NCBI RefSeq assembly: GCF_002288925.2
Contig: NW_022098072.1
Span: 22,968,450 to 23,032,449, forward strand
DNA from: Delphinapterus leucas
Lineage: Eukaryota > Chordata > Mammalia > Artiodactyla > Monodontidae
Reading direction: 5' to 3'
Length of the DNA stretch: 64,000 nt
The notes beneath the pieces are model-generated. The model did no database searches. It had not been told where the DNA came from and worked only from the letters and a program-made list of their open reading frames with translations. Shown piece by piece: positions 13,962-26,244 of this stretch; position 1 is the stretch's first letter; every line of letters begins with the position of its first letter. The translations under genes were made by a program, and so were the position numbers.

Positions 13962-16900
13962 CTTTTTTAAATTTTATTTTATTTTTTTATACAGCAGGTT
14001 CTTATTAGTCATCCATTTTATACCCATCAGTGTATACATGTCAATCCCAATCGCCCAATTCATCCCACCACCACCCCCACTTTCCCCCCTTGGTGTCCAT
14101 ATGTTTGTTCTCTACATCTGTGTCTCTATTTCTGCCCTGCAAACAGGTTCATCTGTACCATTTTTCTAGGTTCCACATGTGTGTTAATATACGATATTTG
14201 TTTTTCTCTTTCTGACTTATTTCACTCTGTATGACAGTCTCTAGATCCATCCACATCTCAACAAATGACCCAATTTCATTCCTTTTTATGGCTGAGTAAT
14301 ATTCCACTGTATATATGTACCACATCTTCTTTATCCATTCGTCTGTCGATGGGCATTTAGGTTGCTTCCGTGACCTGGCTATTGTAAATAGTGCTGCAAT
14401 GAACATTGGGATGCATGTGTCTTTTTGAATTATGGTTTTCTCTGGGTATATGCCCAGTAGTGGGATTGCTGGGTCATATGGTATTTCTATCTTTAGTTTT
14501 TTAAGGAACCTCCATACTGTTCTCCATAGTGGCTGTATCAATTTACATTCCCACCAACAGTGCAAGAGGGTTCCCTTTTCTCCACACCCTCTCCAGGATT
14601 TGTTGTTTGTAGATTTTTTGATGATGCCCGTTCTAACTGGTGTGAGGAGATACTTCATTGTAGTTTTGATTTGCATTTCTGTAATAATTAGTGATGTTGA
14701 GTAGCTTTTCATGTGCTTCTTGGCCATCTGTATGTCTTCTTTGGAGAAATGTCTATTTAGGTCTTCTGACCTTTTTTTTTTTTTTCTTGAGGTATGCGGG
14801 CCTCTCACTGTGTGGCCTCTCCCGTTGCGGAACACAGGCTCCGGACGCACAGGCTCAGCGGCCATGGCTCATGGACCTAGCCGCTCTGCGGCATGTGGGA
14901 TGTGGGATCTTCCCGGACCGGGGCACGAACCCGTGTCTCCTGCATCGGCAGGCGGACTCTCAACCACTGTGCCACCAGGGAAGCCCCTTCTGCCCATTTT
15001 TTGACTGGTTGTTTGATTTTTAAATATTGAGCTGCATAAGCTGTTTGTATATTTTGGATATTAATCCTTTGTCCGTTGACTCGTTTGCAAATATTTTCTC
15101 CCATTCTGAGGGTTGTCTCTTCATCTTGTTTATACTTTGCTTTGCAAAGGCTTTTAAGTTTCACTAGGTCCCATTCGTTTATTTTTGTCTTTATTTCCAT
15201 TATCTAGGAAGTGGATCAAAAAAAGATCTTGCGTGATTTATGTCAAAGAGTGTTCTTCCTATGTTTTCCTCTAAGAGTTTTATAGTGTCCGGTCTTACAT
15301 TTAGGTCTTTAATCCATTTGGAGTTTATTTTTGTGTATGGTGTTAGGGAGCGTCCTAATTTCATTCTTTTACATGTAGCTGTCCAGTTTTCCCAACACCA
15401 CTTATTGAAGAGACTGTCTTTTCTCCATTGTATATCCTTGCCTCCTTTGTCATAGATTAGTTGACCATAGGTGCGTGGGTCTATCTCTGGGCTTTCTATC
15501 CTGTTCCATTGATCTATAGTTCTGTTTTGGGCCAGTACCATATTGTCTTGATTACTGTAGCTTTGTAGTATAGTCTGAAGTCAGGGAGTCTGATCCCTCC
15601 AGCTCCAGTTTTTTCCCTTAAGACTGCTTTGGCTATTCGGGGTCTTTTGTGTCTTCATACAAATGTTAAGGTTTTTGTTCTAGTTCTGTAAAAAATGCCA
15701 CTGGTAATTTGACAGGGATTGCATTGAATTTGTAGATTGCTTTGGGTAGTATACTCATTTTCACAATATTGATTCTTCCAATCCAAGAACATGGTATATC
15801 TCTCCATCTGTTTGTGTCATCTTTGACTTCTTTTATCAGTGTCTTATAGTTTTCTGAGTACAGGTCTTTTACCTCCTTAGGTAGGTTTATTCCTAGGTAT
15901 TTTATTCTTTTTGTTGCAGTGGTAAATGGGAGTGTTTCCTTAATTTCTTTCTGATCTTTTGTTGTTAATGTATAGGAATGCAAGAGATTTCTGTGCATTA
16001 ATTTTGTATCCTGCAACTTTTCCAAATTCATTGATTAGCTCTAGTAGTTTTCTGGTGGTGTCTTTAAGATTCTCTATGTATAGTATCGTGTCATCTGCAA
16101 ACAGTGACAGTTTTACTTCTTCTTTTCCAATTTGAATTCCTTTAAAACTATGTTGAGTAATAGTGGCAAGAGTGGACATCCTTTTCTTGTTCCTGATCTT
16201 AGAAGAAATGCTTTCAGTTTTTCACCATTGCGAATGATGTTTGCTGTGGGTTTGTCGTATACAGCCTTTATTATGTTGAGGTAGGTTCCCTCTGTGCCCA
16301 CTTTCTGGAGAGTTTTTATCATAAATGGGTGTTGAATTTTGTCAAAAGCTTTTTCTGCCTCTATTGAGATGATCATATGGTTTTTATTCTTCAATTTTTT
16401 AATATGGTGTATCACATTGATTGATTTGCATATATTGAAGAATCCTTGCATCCCTGGGATAAATCCTACTTGATCATGGTGTATGATCCTTTTAATGTGT
16501 TGTTGGATTCTGTTTCCTAGTATTTTGTTGAGGATTTTTGCGTCTATAATCATCTTCTTTTATAGCTGTTAGCAGTTGCCTTATGTATTGAGGTGCTCCT
16601 ATGTTGGGTGCATATGTATTTGTAATTGTTATATCTTCTTCTTCGATTGATCCCTTGATCATTATATAGTGTCCTTCTTTGTCTGTTGTAACATTCTTTA
16701 TTTTAAAGCCTATTTTATCTGATACGAGTATTGCTACCCCAGCTTTCTTTTGATTTCCATTTGCATGGAATATCTTTTTCTGTCCCCTCACTTCCAGTCT
16801 GTATATGTCCCTAGGTCTGAAGTGGGTCTCTTGTAGACAGCATATATATGGGTCTTATTTTTGTATCCATTCAGCCAGCCTGTCTCTTTTGGTTGGAGCA

Positions 16901-18832
16901 TTTAATCCATTGACGTTTAAGGTGATTATCGATATGTATGTTCCTGTGACCATTTTCTTAATTGTTTTGGGTTTGTTTTTGTAGGTCCTTTTCTTCTCTT
17001 GTGTTTCCCACTTAGAGAAGTCCTTTAGCATTTGTTGTAGAGCTGGTTTGGTGGTGCTGAATTCTCTTAGCTTTTGCTTGTCTGTAAAGCTTTTGATTTC
17101 TCCATTGAATCTGAATGAGATCTTTGCTGGGTAGAGTAATCTTGGTTGTAGGTTCTTCCCTTTCATCACTTTAAATATATTATGCCACTCCCTTCTGGCT
17201 TGTAGAGTTTCTGCTGAGAACTCTGCTGTTAACCTTATGGAAGTTCCCTTGTATGTAATTTGTTGTTTTTCCCTTGTTGCTTTCAATAATTTGTCTTTCA
17301 TTTTTGTCAATTTGATTACTGTGTGTCTCGGCATGTTTCTCCTTGGGTTTATCCTGCCTGGGACTCTCTGCGCTTCCTGGACTTGGGTGGCTATTTCCTT
17401 TCCCATGTTAGGGAAGTTTTTGACTGTAATCTTTCAAATATTTTCTTGGGTCCTTCCTCTCTCTCTTCTTCTTCTCGGACCCCTAAAATGCGAATGTTGT
17501 TGTGTTTAATGTTGTCCCAGACGTCTCTTAGGCTGTCTTCATTTCTTTTCGTTTTTTCTCTATTCTGTTCTGCGGCAGTGAATTCCACCATTCTGTCTTC
17601 CAGGTCACTTATCCGTTCTTCTGCCTCAGTTATTCTGCTATTGATTCCTTCTAGTGTATTTTTCATTTCAGTTATTGTATTGTTCATCTCTGTTGGTTTG
17701 CTCTTTAATTCTTCTAGGTGTTTATTCTTTAATTCTTCTAGGTCTTTGTTAAACGTTTCTTGCATCTTCTCAATCTTTGCCTCCATTCTTTTTCCAAGGT
17801 CCTGGATCATCTTCACTATCATTATTCTGAATTCTTTTTTTGGAAGAATTCAAATTCTTCCACTTCATTTAGTTGTTTTCCTGGGGTTTTATCTTGTTCC
17901 TTCATCTGGTACACAGCCCTCTGCCTTTTCATCTTGTCTATCTTTCTGTGAATGTGGTTTTTGTTCCATAGGCTGCAGGATTGTAGTTCTTCTTGCTTCT
18001 GCTCTCTGCCCTCTGGTGGATGAGGCTATCTAAGAGGCTTGTGCAAGTGTCCTGATAGGAGGGACTGGTGGTGGGTAGAGCTGACTGTTGCTCTGGTGGG
18101 CAGAGCTCAGTAAAACTTTAATCCACTTGACTGTTGATGGGTGGGGCTGGGTTCCCTCCCTGTTGGTAGTTTGGCCTGAGGCAACCCAGCACTGGAGACT
18201 ACCTGGGCTCTTTGGTGGGGCTAATGACAGACTCTGGGAGGGCTCATGCCAAGGAGTACTTCCCAGAACTTCTGCTGCCAGTGTCCTTGTCCCCACGGTG
18301 AAACAGAGCCACCTCCTGCCTCTGCAGGAGACCCTCCAACACTAGCAGGTAGGTCTGGTTCAGTCTCCCCCAGGGTCACTGCTCCTTCCCCGGGTCCCGA
18401 TGCACACACTACTTTGTGTGTGCCCTCCAAGAGTGGAGTGTGTTTCCCCCAGTCCTGTTGAAGTCCTGCAATCAATTCCCACTAGGCTTCAAAGTCTGAT
18501 TCTCTAGGATTTCCTCCTCCCGTTGCCGGACCCCCAGGTTGGGAAGCCTGACGCGGGGCTTAGAACCTTCACTCCAGTGGGTGGACTTCTGTGGTATGTG
18601 TTCTCCAGTCTGTGAGTCACCCACCCAGCAGTTATGGGATTTGATTTTATTGTGATTGTGCCCTTGCTACTGTCTCATTGTGGCTTCTCCCTTGTCTTTG
18701 GTTGTGGGGTATCTTTTTTGGTGAGTTCCGGTGTCTTCCTGTCGATGACTGTTCAGCAATTAGTTGTGATTCCAGTGCTCTCGCAAGAGGGAGTGAGCAC
18801 ACATCCTTATACTCTGCCATCTTGAACCAGTC
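13962..18832 (-). mobile_element. L1 retrotransposon, minus strand, 5'-complete, internally deleted and broken
   Basis: Read on the minus strand, the element starts near 18832 with the L1 5' end ('caagatggcagagtataagg', the YY1-type start). It continues through a GC-rich 5' UTR and a coiled-coil ORF1 (about 17.8-16.9 kb) into an ORF2 in several frames: endonuclease pieces at 16.8-16.55 kb, reverse transcriptase with the catalytic FADD box ([11 protein letters not shown]) at 16.1 kb, then the C-terminal domain and a 3' UTR ending in A-rich sequence at 13.96 kb. About 1.2 kb of ORF2 between the endonuclease and RT is missing at about 16550, judged against the copy at 43-47 kb. Frameshifts and stops make it immobile. 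A CHR SINE interrupts it at 14772-14986. No target duplication is obvious. Confidence 0.93.
14772..14986 (-). mobile_element. CHR-type SINE inserted in the L1
   Basis: Minus-strand SINE: poly(T) at 14772, body 'gggcctctcactgtgtggcc', 'cagcggccatggctcatgg', reversed B-box region 'gggcacgaacccgtg', ending 'ccaccagggaagccc'. It is flanked by a 9-bp duplication (cttctgacc 14763-14771, cttctgccc 14987-14995, one mismatch). It splits the L1 ORF2 C-terminal region, so it is younger than the L1. Confidence 0.92.
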
Positions 18833-19044
18833 TCTAAAATTTACTCTCTTGAGGAAGTAATTTTTATAGGAAAAGAATAGAATTCTAATGTATACAGAAA
18901 ACAAAGTTTCTAGAGGTATGACTCAATCAAAGAATTATCATAGTATCAGACTTACTTTCAGGGTTTAAAGTTCTCTTCTCACAGTCTCCTACAGATGAAC
19001 CTAAATCCTTAAATACAAGAGTCCTTCTTTAAAATCCTCAGGAG

Positions 19045-19750
19045 TCTTTTCAACTGTGGTAAAATCTACATAACATAAAATTTACCATTTGAACCATTTA
19101 AAGTGTATTGTGGCATTAAGTACATTCACACTACTGGGCAACCATCACTACCATCCATCTCCTGAATGCTTCCATCATCCTAAACTGAAACTCTGTACCC
19201 ATTAAACACTAACTCCCCATTCTTCCCTCCCCTTAGTCCCTGACAACCACTGTTCTACTTTCTGTCTCTATGAATTGACCATGCTAGGTGCTTCATATAG
19301 TGGAATCATACAATATTTGTCTACATTTGCATTTCTTATGACTAATTAGTGTAAATATTTTTTCATAAACTTCTCAGCCATGGCATTTCTTCTTTGGGGT
19401 ATTATCTATTCTTATCCTTTCTCTATTTTTCTGTTGGGGGGTTTATCTTTTTCTTACTGGTTTGCGAGCACTCTTCATATATCATGTGAGACTCTAATTA
19501 AAGTGTTGGTAAAAATTTCCCCAGTTTGTCTTTTTACATTGATTTTTTTTTCAAATTAAAGTTTTCACTTTTATAGACTCCCTCATTGCTTATATGTTTA
19601 GAAAGGCTTACCCTATTATGTAACTATATTCTTAAAATCCCTTCTAATATCTTTATGGCTTCATTTTTACATTAAATCTCTAAACTCTATGATTTATTCT
19701 GAGGTATGGTATGAAGTAGGAATCTACTTCTTTAATGTTTATCCAATTTG
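19045..19750 (-). repeat. Old L1 (L1M/L1ME-type) 3' region
   Basis: Reverse-complement old-L1 3' UTR: 'ctacataacataaaatttac', 'aagtacattcacactactgg', 'actctgtacccattaaacac', 'ttctgtctctatgaattga', 'ggaatcatacaatatttgtc'. More diverged ORF2-like sequence follows to about 19.75 kb. Assigned by recalled consensus. Confidence 0.8.
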
Positions 19751-21239
19751 ATACTAGACATTACTCATTGAACAATCCATCTTCTCCCTCCTCGTCTGAC
19801 AGTGTCTAATAATTTTCTACTATGAACAAAGACAAAGTTAATAAATACCCTTTTTCTCCTCGTCCCCACCCTTTTCTCCATCACCTTTTTTTAGTAGGTA
19901 ATCGCTCTCTTAGTGTTTACTCTGCATTGTTCAAAAGAATACTTATAACTCTGCTACTTGAATTACTAGCATTAAGTGATAACTTTGACCCCTAGTTATT
20001 GAAGATGAAGAAATCAGTATACTTCTACCCCTCTCCACCCTTTGCTTCCCACCTTTCATTAGTGATATAACTAATTTAATGATATAACTAATTTTTGATA
20101 TAATTTCTACATTATCAGGGCTAACAACATTTATATTCTGTTCTGTCACCAAAATCCCCACATTTGTCCTAGTCGTACAGTTCATGTCAGTAATCATTGC
20201 CAATTCCCTTGCAGTTGTTTTTCCACTCATCTCTTGGTTGGCTGAATCTTCTAACAGATTTCTCCAACAGGGTCAAGGAAATAACATTACCCCATGTTCA
20301 GACTATTTGTCTTTTGCTTCTATACCTGACAGACAGTTTGGCTCATGCCTTCTTTCCTTTGAGATCTTGTAGGCATTGCTTCACAATCTTTGAGGATTGA
20401 AGTTTGCTATGAAAAAAGACTGAGGCCAACCTTTGGATTCCCTCCGCTACATCATGCCAAGAAAGCTCTAGCATCTCAACCTCATTAACTGTAGACCAAC
20501 ACTGCCTCCAAATTTTAGTCAACCAAGTAAGCTGTTACAGCCAACTCCAGCTGCACGATCTAACCCTTTGAATTCACAATATCCAGTAAAGTGTACCCGT
20601 ATCAATGAATTCAGCTGGATCTAATGTTATATTCTGCTCTCCTTGCTCTAATACCCTGAGCATCTACTCCTACACACTCACCAGGTTTCTGCTAATATAT
20701 ATTAATGAAGTACTGCAATTCTTTTGGTGTGCAAGCTATGTCCTCCTGGATCACAGTGTGTACCTGTCCCCCTGAATCATGTTGAGATTTGGTCTTTGTT
20801 ATGGGCCTAGTGGCAATAGAGAACGGTAATGGTTGTCATGGGCCTTAAGGAGAATGGCATTTCTTACGAGGCATCTGTCCTGGGTGACATTATCACAGTT
20901 TTTAGACAAAGACTAGTCTATTTAGATACTAGAGAGCAAGAACTTTCATTGGTAAGGGAAGCTCTGCCACCTAGCAATGACAATCCTTTATCACTGTATG
21001 CCTATAAATTTTTAAATGCTTTGAAGCTTACGAACAAAGGTAGTACCCCTGAATTTCTTACCACATGTGAACTTTTACTATGAAGCATCTAGAATCCTTA
21101 TAGCATACAACAGAAATGTCACTAACTTCTGTTGCCCCTGGCCATTTCAGAGAATACTATTTGCGAAGCTTTGAGGCAGAAAGTTTACATGAGTAGTTTT
21201 CAGTTGAAGTCCTATTGCACCCAGAGGGTACTCTGGAAG
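19751..21239. other. Unassigned intergenic sequence with an 84-codon open frame
   Basis: No gene, RNA or clear repeat recognised. An 84-codon + strand frame at 20829-21083 (start MVVMGLKENGISYEASVLGD) looks protein-like, with mixed charged and hydrophobic residues, but has no splice signals or relatives I recognise. It could be a decayed endogenous-retrovirus or retrogene relic, or chance. Confidence 0.4.
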
Positions 21240-21362
21240 TCTGTGAGGGTGTCATAGTAACCGGGAGTTGCTACTAGCATTTAGTGGGCAGGGGTCAGAG
21301 ATGCTAGACATCCTACAATGTGTGGGATGGGATAGTCCCACACACTGTCCAACTTTTGAATG
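21240..21362 (+). repeat. MER5A-like hAT DNA-transposon fragment
   Basis: 'ttgctactagcatttagtgg', then 'gctagacatcctacaatgtg', then 'gggatagtccca' follow the central part of the MER5A consensus as I recall it. Diverged; ends incomplete. Confidence 0.65.
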
Positions 21363-22034
21363 TCCTGTTAAATATTCATTGAGTGAAAAAAGCTTGCTTT
21401 TAATTATCTGAGCCTAGACTCTAAACCTCTTGTACATATAAACATAAATTTTTTTGCATAGTTCCAATAAACACCAAATTTTCCAAAAACACAAACTATC
21501 ATGTAACTCAAGGGAAGACTGCATTTTGTTTTAGTTTGAACTCTACCATGAGTGGGTCTCCATTTTGGAAAATCATCAAGGGAATGCCACTCGTGGTATT
21601 TGAGTAGTCGATACTCATCTAATACAGCTTAGGTTTGTATTTGTAACGTGGCATTCACAGCAATTTGATCTACAAGAATATACTTATTTAGTCATTTCAT
21701 TAATTGTAGAGAAAAATTATCAATATTCAGCTGAATATTTCAAGTTGGGTTTTATATCTTTGCCCACAAATGAACGGGGTTGCCATATGCCCATTTTGTT
21801 AACATGTTTTTCTCTAATGAAGCAATGAAACCATCAAGATTAAGTGACCACTTTACAAGGAAACATGGTGAAAAGTTGGCAACGATAATAGTATTCTTGT
21901 GAGATAAAGCATTCTGAAAAGTCTGAAAACCGTCTTACTATTTACTGGAATGTTTAACAAATTTTTCCTAAACCGGAAAGATGGTTTTATTGTTTCTTTC
22001 AGAATAGCACAAATGATTGCAAAATGTGGTAAGC

Positions 22035-22275
22035 TTCATGACATTGGTCTTGGCAATGATTTCATGGATATAACACCAAAAGCACAGGCAACAAGAACAA
22101 AAATAAATGCAACTACATCAAACTAAAAAGCTTCTGCACAGCAAAGGAAACAATCATCGCAATGAAAAGGTAACCTATGGAATGGGAGAAAATATTTGCA
22201 AACCATATATGTGACAAGGGGTTAATCTCAAAATTATATAAGAAACTTCTACAACTCCATAGTGGAAAAAAAAAA
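22035..22275 (+). repeat. Old L1 (L1MA-type) ORF2 3' fragment, plus orientation
   Basis: 'ggatataacaccaaaagcac', 'aactacatcaaactaaaaag', 'cttctgcacagcaaaggaaa', 'gggagaaaatatttgcaaac', 'ggggttaatctcaaaat' is the conserved L1 ORF2 C-terminal coding region in sense. The 3' side is cut near the adjoining SINE. Pseudogenised. Confidence 0.88.
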
Positions 22276-22304
22276 TGAATACCACACTTTAAAAATAGTG
22301 TAAG

Positions 22305-22615
22305 GGGGCTTCCCTGGTGGCACAGTGGTTGAGAATCTGCCTGCCAATGCAGGGGACACGGGTTTGAGCCCTGGTCTGGGAGGATCCCACATGCCACGGA
22401 GCAACTGGGCCCGTGAGCCACAACTACTGAGCCTGCGCTCTAGAGCCCGTGTGCCTAGAGCCCATGCTCCACAAGAGAAGCCACCGCAATGAGAAGCCCG
22501 CGCAACGCAACGAAGAGTAGACCCTGCTTGCCACAACTAGAGGAAACCCACAGGCAGCAACGAAGACCCAACACAGCCAAAAATGAATAAATAAATAAAT
22601 TTATTAAGAAAAAAT
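22305..22615 (+). mobile_element. Full-length CHR-type SINE
   Basis: Starts 'ggggcttccctggtggcaca', with an internal A/B-box pol III promoter (B box 'gggtttgagccc'), the long CHR body and a terminal AATAAATAAATAAATTTATT-type tail. It lies against an L1 fragment. A target duplication is not evident. Confidence 0.92.
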
Positions 22616-23514
22616 GGCTATACCTTGTATCTCCCAGTTGCTACAGTAATAATGATGATACTCTAACAGTGATGACAGCAATAATGAAAATGATAGCAGC
22701 AAAAAAACAAAGGAGAAGTCCCTTTCCTCCTACAATGTCCCTCCAGCGCCCTTTACTGAGAATTTCAGCACTGTGCCCACTGTAAAAGAGAAATGCTTAA
22801 TGGTCCAATCCATTATTGCAGAGCAGGTACTTAAGGGTGAATATGGTGCTAAGAGGCAATCAATCGATAACCAGCTGACAGGATGCTAAAAGCTACCAAT
22901 AATTGCTCATTTGAACCTTTCTGACCAGCAGGAAAAAACTTCCTTTTATGATTCAATATTGAGAAACTGAGATGGTCAGTGCATGTTGTGGGTCACCCTT
23001 GATCTGACAGCTACAGATGCAACACTCTCTAAGAATTTGTGGACAAAGTCAGAAAATGTCACCCCGAAAATGGAAGGGGGAAAATCACATTTTGAAACTA
23101 ATAAGAACCACCTTTAAATGGACAGAAGTAGCTATCTGTGGAAATCTTCTGAGAAAATAACATACTAAAGTAATGATTTATAAAGATACTGCTGATAATA
23201 AAAGTAGGTGCTATCTAAATCTTCACACAGGCTAGGTCATCTCCCTAAAAGGAAAGACAGAAATTTAGAAATCATAACAATGAGAGATAAACTGATGGGA
23301 AGACTGTAATTCAGAAGTCAAGGATATTTTTAAAAAGAGCAATAGATGGTAAGCATTTGTCAGTATATGCCCAGCACTTCTAGGGTTCTGATTTTGCTAA
23401 TATAGCCCCCAAATTAACCTGACAGTGGGAAAGGACAGTTTATCTGATTCTACAGTTTTAAGGACATATATAATTCCTTCTGCTTAATTTTTTGCTTTAA
23501 TAGAGAACCTTCAA
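22616..23514. other. Gene-free unique-looking sequence
   Basis: Nothing recognisable beyond a low-complexity 'aataatgatgata'-like stretch around 22650-22700. No ORF, splice context or RNA gene seen. Confidence 0.5.
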
Positions 23515-23745
23515 ATATAGTGGTCATGAAACTTTTTCTGTAAAGGGCCAGGCGGTAAATACTTCAGACTTTGCGGTCCATGAGGTCTCTGTCACAACTA
23601 CTCAACTGTCACTGTAGTGCAAAATTAGCCATAGATAATGTGTAAATGAATATGCGTGGCTGTGTTCTAATAAATCTTTATTTACAAAAACAGAATGTAT
23701 CCAGATATGGCCTGTGGGCTTTAGTTTGTTGACCCTTGTTTAATC
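23515..23745 (+). repeat. hAT-Charlie-type nonautonomous DNA transposon
   Basis: 'aactttttctgtaaagggcc', 'cttcagactttgcggtcc', 'cacaactactcaactgtcac', 'gtggctgtgttctaataaat', 'tttagtttgttgaccctt' matches a widespread mammalian MER element of hAT type. Subfamily not assigned. Confidence 0.7.
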
Positions 23746-24227
23746 TATCATTTGACTTCCAGACTGGTCCTGCTCACTGGGGAGGAGTGCCTAGATCTAG
23801 GGAATACTAGATACAGAGCAGATCACTCTGTTTGTAAATTATCATCTTGTGGTCTGTTCATATCAGTTAGTTTTCTGGGACCTGATCAGTTCTAGATGAA
23901 CTAATAATTGAGTTCCTAACCTTGGAAAGTTGAGCTCTGAAGAGACTTGACCTTGGGATCTAGCCTGAGTAGCTGATCTATCTCACTTATTCATCATTCT
24001 CTCTTTCCACCATCTCTAAATGGCAACATCAATATAATTTTAACAGGTTAATAATACTATTAAACAAACAGGGCTTTTTTAGGTTTAATAATCACAGTCT
24101 ACATTTAAAATAGTTGCGTATAAGAGAAAATATGCAGTTTTAAAGATTAACTCAGCTATTATCATGAAGAGTTTAATGCATGACTGCATTAAAAACACAA
24201 AACAATATTGTGATGGATTCTATCCTA

Positions 24228-24607
24228 GTCGGCTCAGGCTGCCATAACAAAATGCCTTAGAATGGGTGGCTTAGGAAACAACAGGAATTTACTTTTCACA
24301 GTCCTGGAGGCTGGAAAGTAAGATCAGAGTTCTGATTGATTCACTTCCCTGGTGAGGGCTCTCTTCCTGGCTTTCAGATGCTTGCCCTTCTCTCCCTGTG
24401 ACCTCACATGGCAGAAAGAGAGCGAGTGTGCTCTGGTGTCTGTTCCTCTTCTTAAAAGAACACTAATCCCATCATGTGGGCTCTACCCTCGTGACCTCAT
24501 CTAAACCTAATTAGCTCCTAAAGGGTCTACCTCCAAATACTATCACACTGGGGGTTAGGGCGTCAACGTATGAACTTTGGGAGAAACACAATTTAGTCCA
24601 CAGCAGA
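24228..24607 (-). repeat. MLT1-type ERVL-MaLR solo LTR
   Basis: The reverse complement of an MLT1 LTR is readable end to end: 'ggctgccataacaaaatgcc', 'ggtggcttaggaaacaacag', 'cacagtcctggaggctgg', 'tctccctgtgacctcacatg', 'ctacctccaaatactatcac', 'aacacaatttagtccacag'. No internal MaLR sequence is attached. Subfamily letter not assigned. Confidence 0.85.
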
Positions 24608-25839
24608 TTATTTTTACTTCTTTATGAAATTATCATCAAAGAAGCCAGGAATCATTTGAAAACCTAATCAGAGAGATCCAATAAACCATTTTTGAGTAAT
24701 TCTTTTGATAATACAGTTAACGATCCCGAATTGTCAAGAAACATAGTAATATAATAAACTATTTGTGGTAACCGACATTACATAAACCAGATATAAGTTT
24801 GGCTTGATGAACATGCCATTTTGGCATGCTAGGTCCATGTCCTTGCCTTAACTCCTCATTCTTGTGGCTTCTCAACCCCTTTATTTTAGCTCATTATTTC
24901 AGCTCATATTCGTCACCAGGCCCCTTTGCTTAATGACTCAGTCTGACCCATTCTCATGGATTTTGACTACTTCAGCTCCCCTTCACTGAACTCCCAATAG
25001 GTCTAGCCACCACTGAGACAAGAGATAAGAATCATTTCTGTCTCAAGCTAATGGACAACTGAGCTGACCCTTGCCCAGCCTCCTCATAAAGAGCTGGGTT
25101 GGGTGAACATTTTCCGCTGTACATAATTTCTCTCTTTGAAGTGGCCTGAAAGCTAGATCTAAGTTCTTTTGGCCATAGTTTCACATTGTTTGAGCCTTTA
25201 CTCAGGGGTGGCTTGTGGTGGAATAGGGGAGTGGTTTGGCCTACTCAAAATCTCCATTAGTTCCTTATGCTCAGGCACTCTAAATAAAGCTACAATCGAA
25301 GTAAAAATGATTTATCTTGAATACAAGTCCCCTAATTCTCCCCACATTCCAACCAGCTTGCAATCTTATGGCCTCTTATATAGAAATTCTGGTACTGCCA
25401 TGGAACATGTACATACAGAAGAAAACAGACAAAAAAGAAAGGTCATGGGAATTATTGCCTCCATACCCACGCTTCCGTTCTCACCAAACCACTCTGGCAC
25501 AAAGACAATTATCTCTTTGCTGAACTACGTAACAAAACTACTAAAATTATTTCCCATTCTCTAGTTTTTCCCGCTCCAATTCAACTGGCCACTACTGCCT
25601 GCTAATGTTCTTAATCCTCTGCTTTCATCTTGATACTCTTTACCACTCAAAAACCTGCAATAGCTTCCTAAATTCAAAAGATAAGAGTCCTCAGTTTGGT
25701 TTTCCAGATTTACCTACTTGGAAAGTGAGGCTGAGGAAAGTTACATAATTACTTAAGAACATGTGTGTGATTCTATAAATCCAGTGTATTCTCCACCGAT
25801 CACAGCTGATCACACGCCTTCTTGAATTTTGTTTACTTG
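24608..25839. other. Gene-free sequence
   Basis: No exon or RNA gene recognised. A 131-codon frame at 25169-25564 has no initiation, splice or homology support. A short L2/CR1-like patch may lie near 25630-25720, but I could not confirm it. Confidence 0.45.
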
Positions 25840-26244
25840 GCGTCTAAACCCACACATTCTTGATTTCCTTCTTATTTTAGTCTCCTTTGCAGGATATTCC
25901 TCATCTTTCCTACCTTTACATGTGGGATGCCCTCAGGGCTTACTCCCTGGCCCTCTTCTGTCTATACTCACAGTTTAGGTTATCTCACCCAGTTACACAG
26001 TATTAAATACCATCTACACGATGGTAACACCCAGTTTATATCTACTGTTCTGATCCTTCCACTGAACTGAATATCCAGCTGCCCACTTGATGCCTTCATT
26101 TAATTATCTAATAAATATCATAATCTTAACACATTCAACCTGAATTCTTGATTTTCTTCCATTTCCCAGCAGCGCTCATGCTCCTTCCACAATCTTTTCC
26201 ACCTGAATAAACAGGAGCACTATTTACCAGTGGCTTAGATAACA

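Noticed and set aside
14149..18475. Many minus-strand ORFs encoding RT, endonuclease and coiled-coil segments
   Set aside because: All are fragments of one broken L1; listing them as genes would be misleading.
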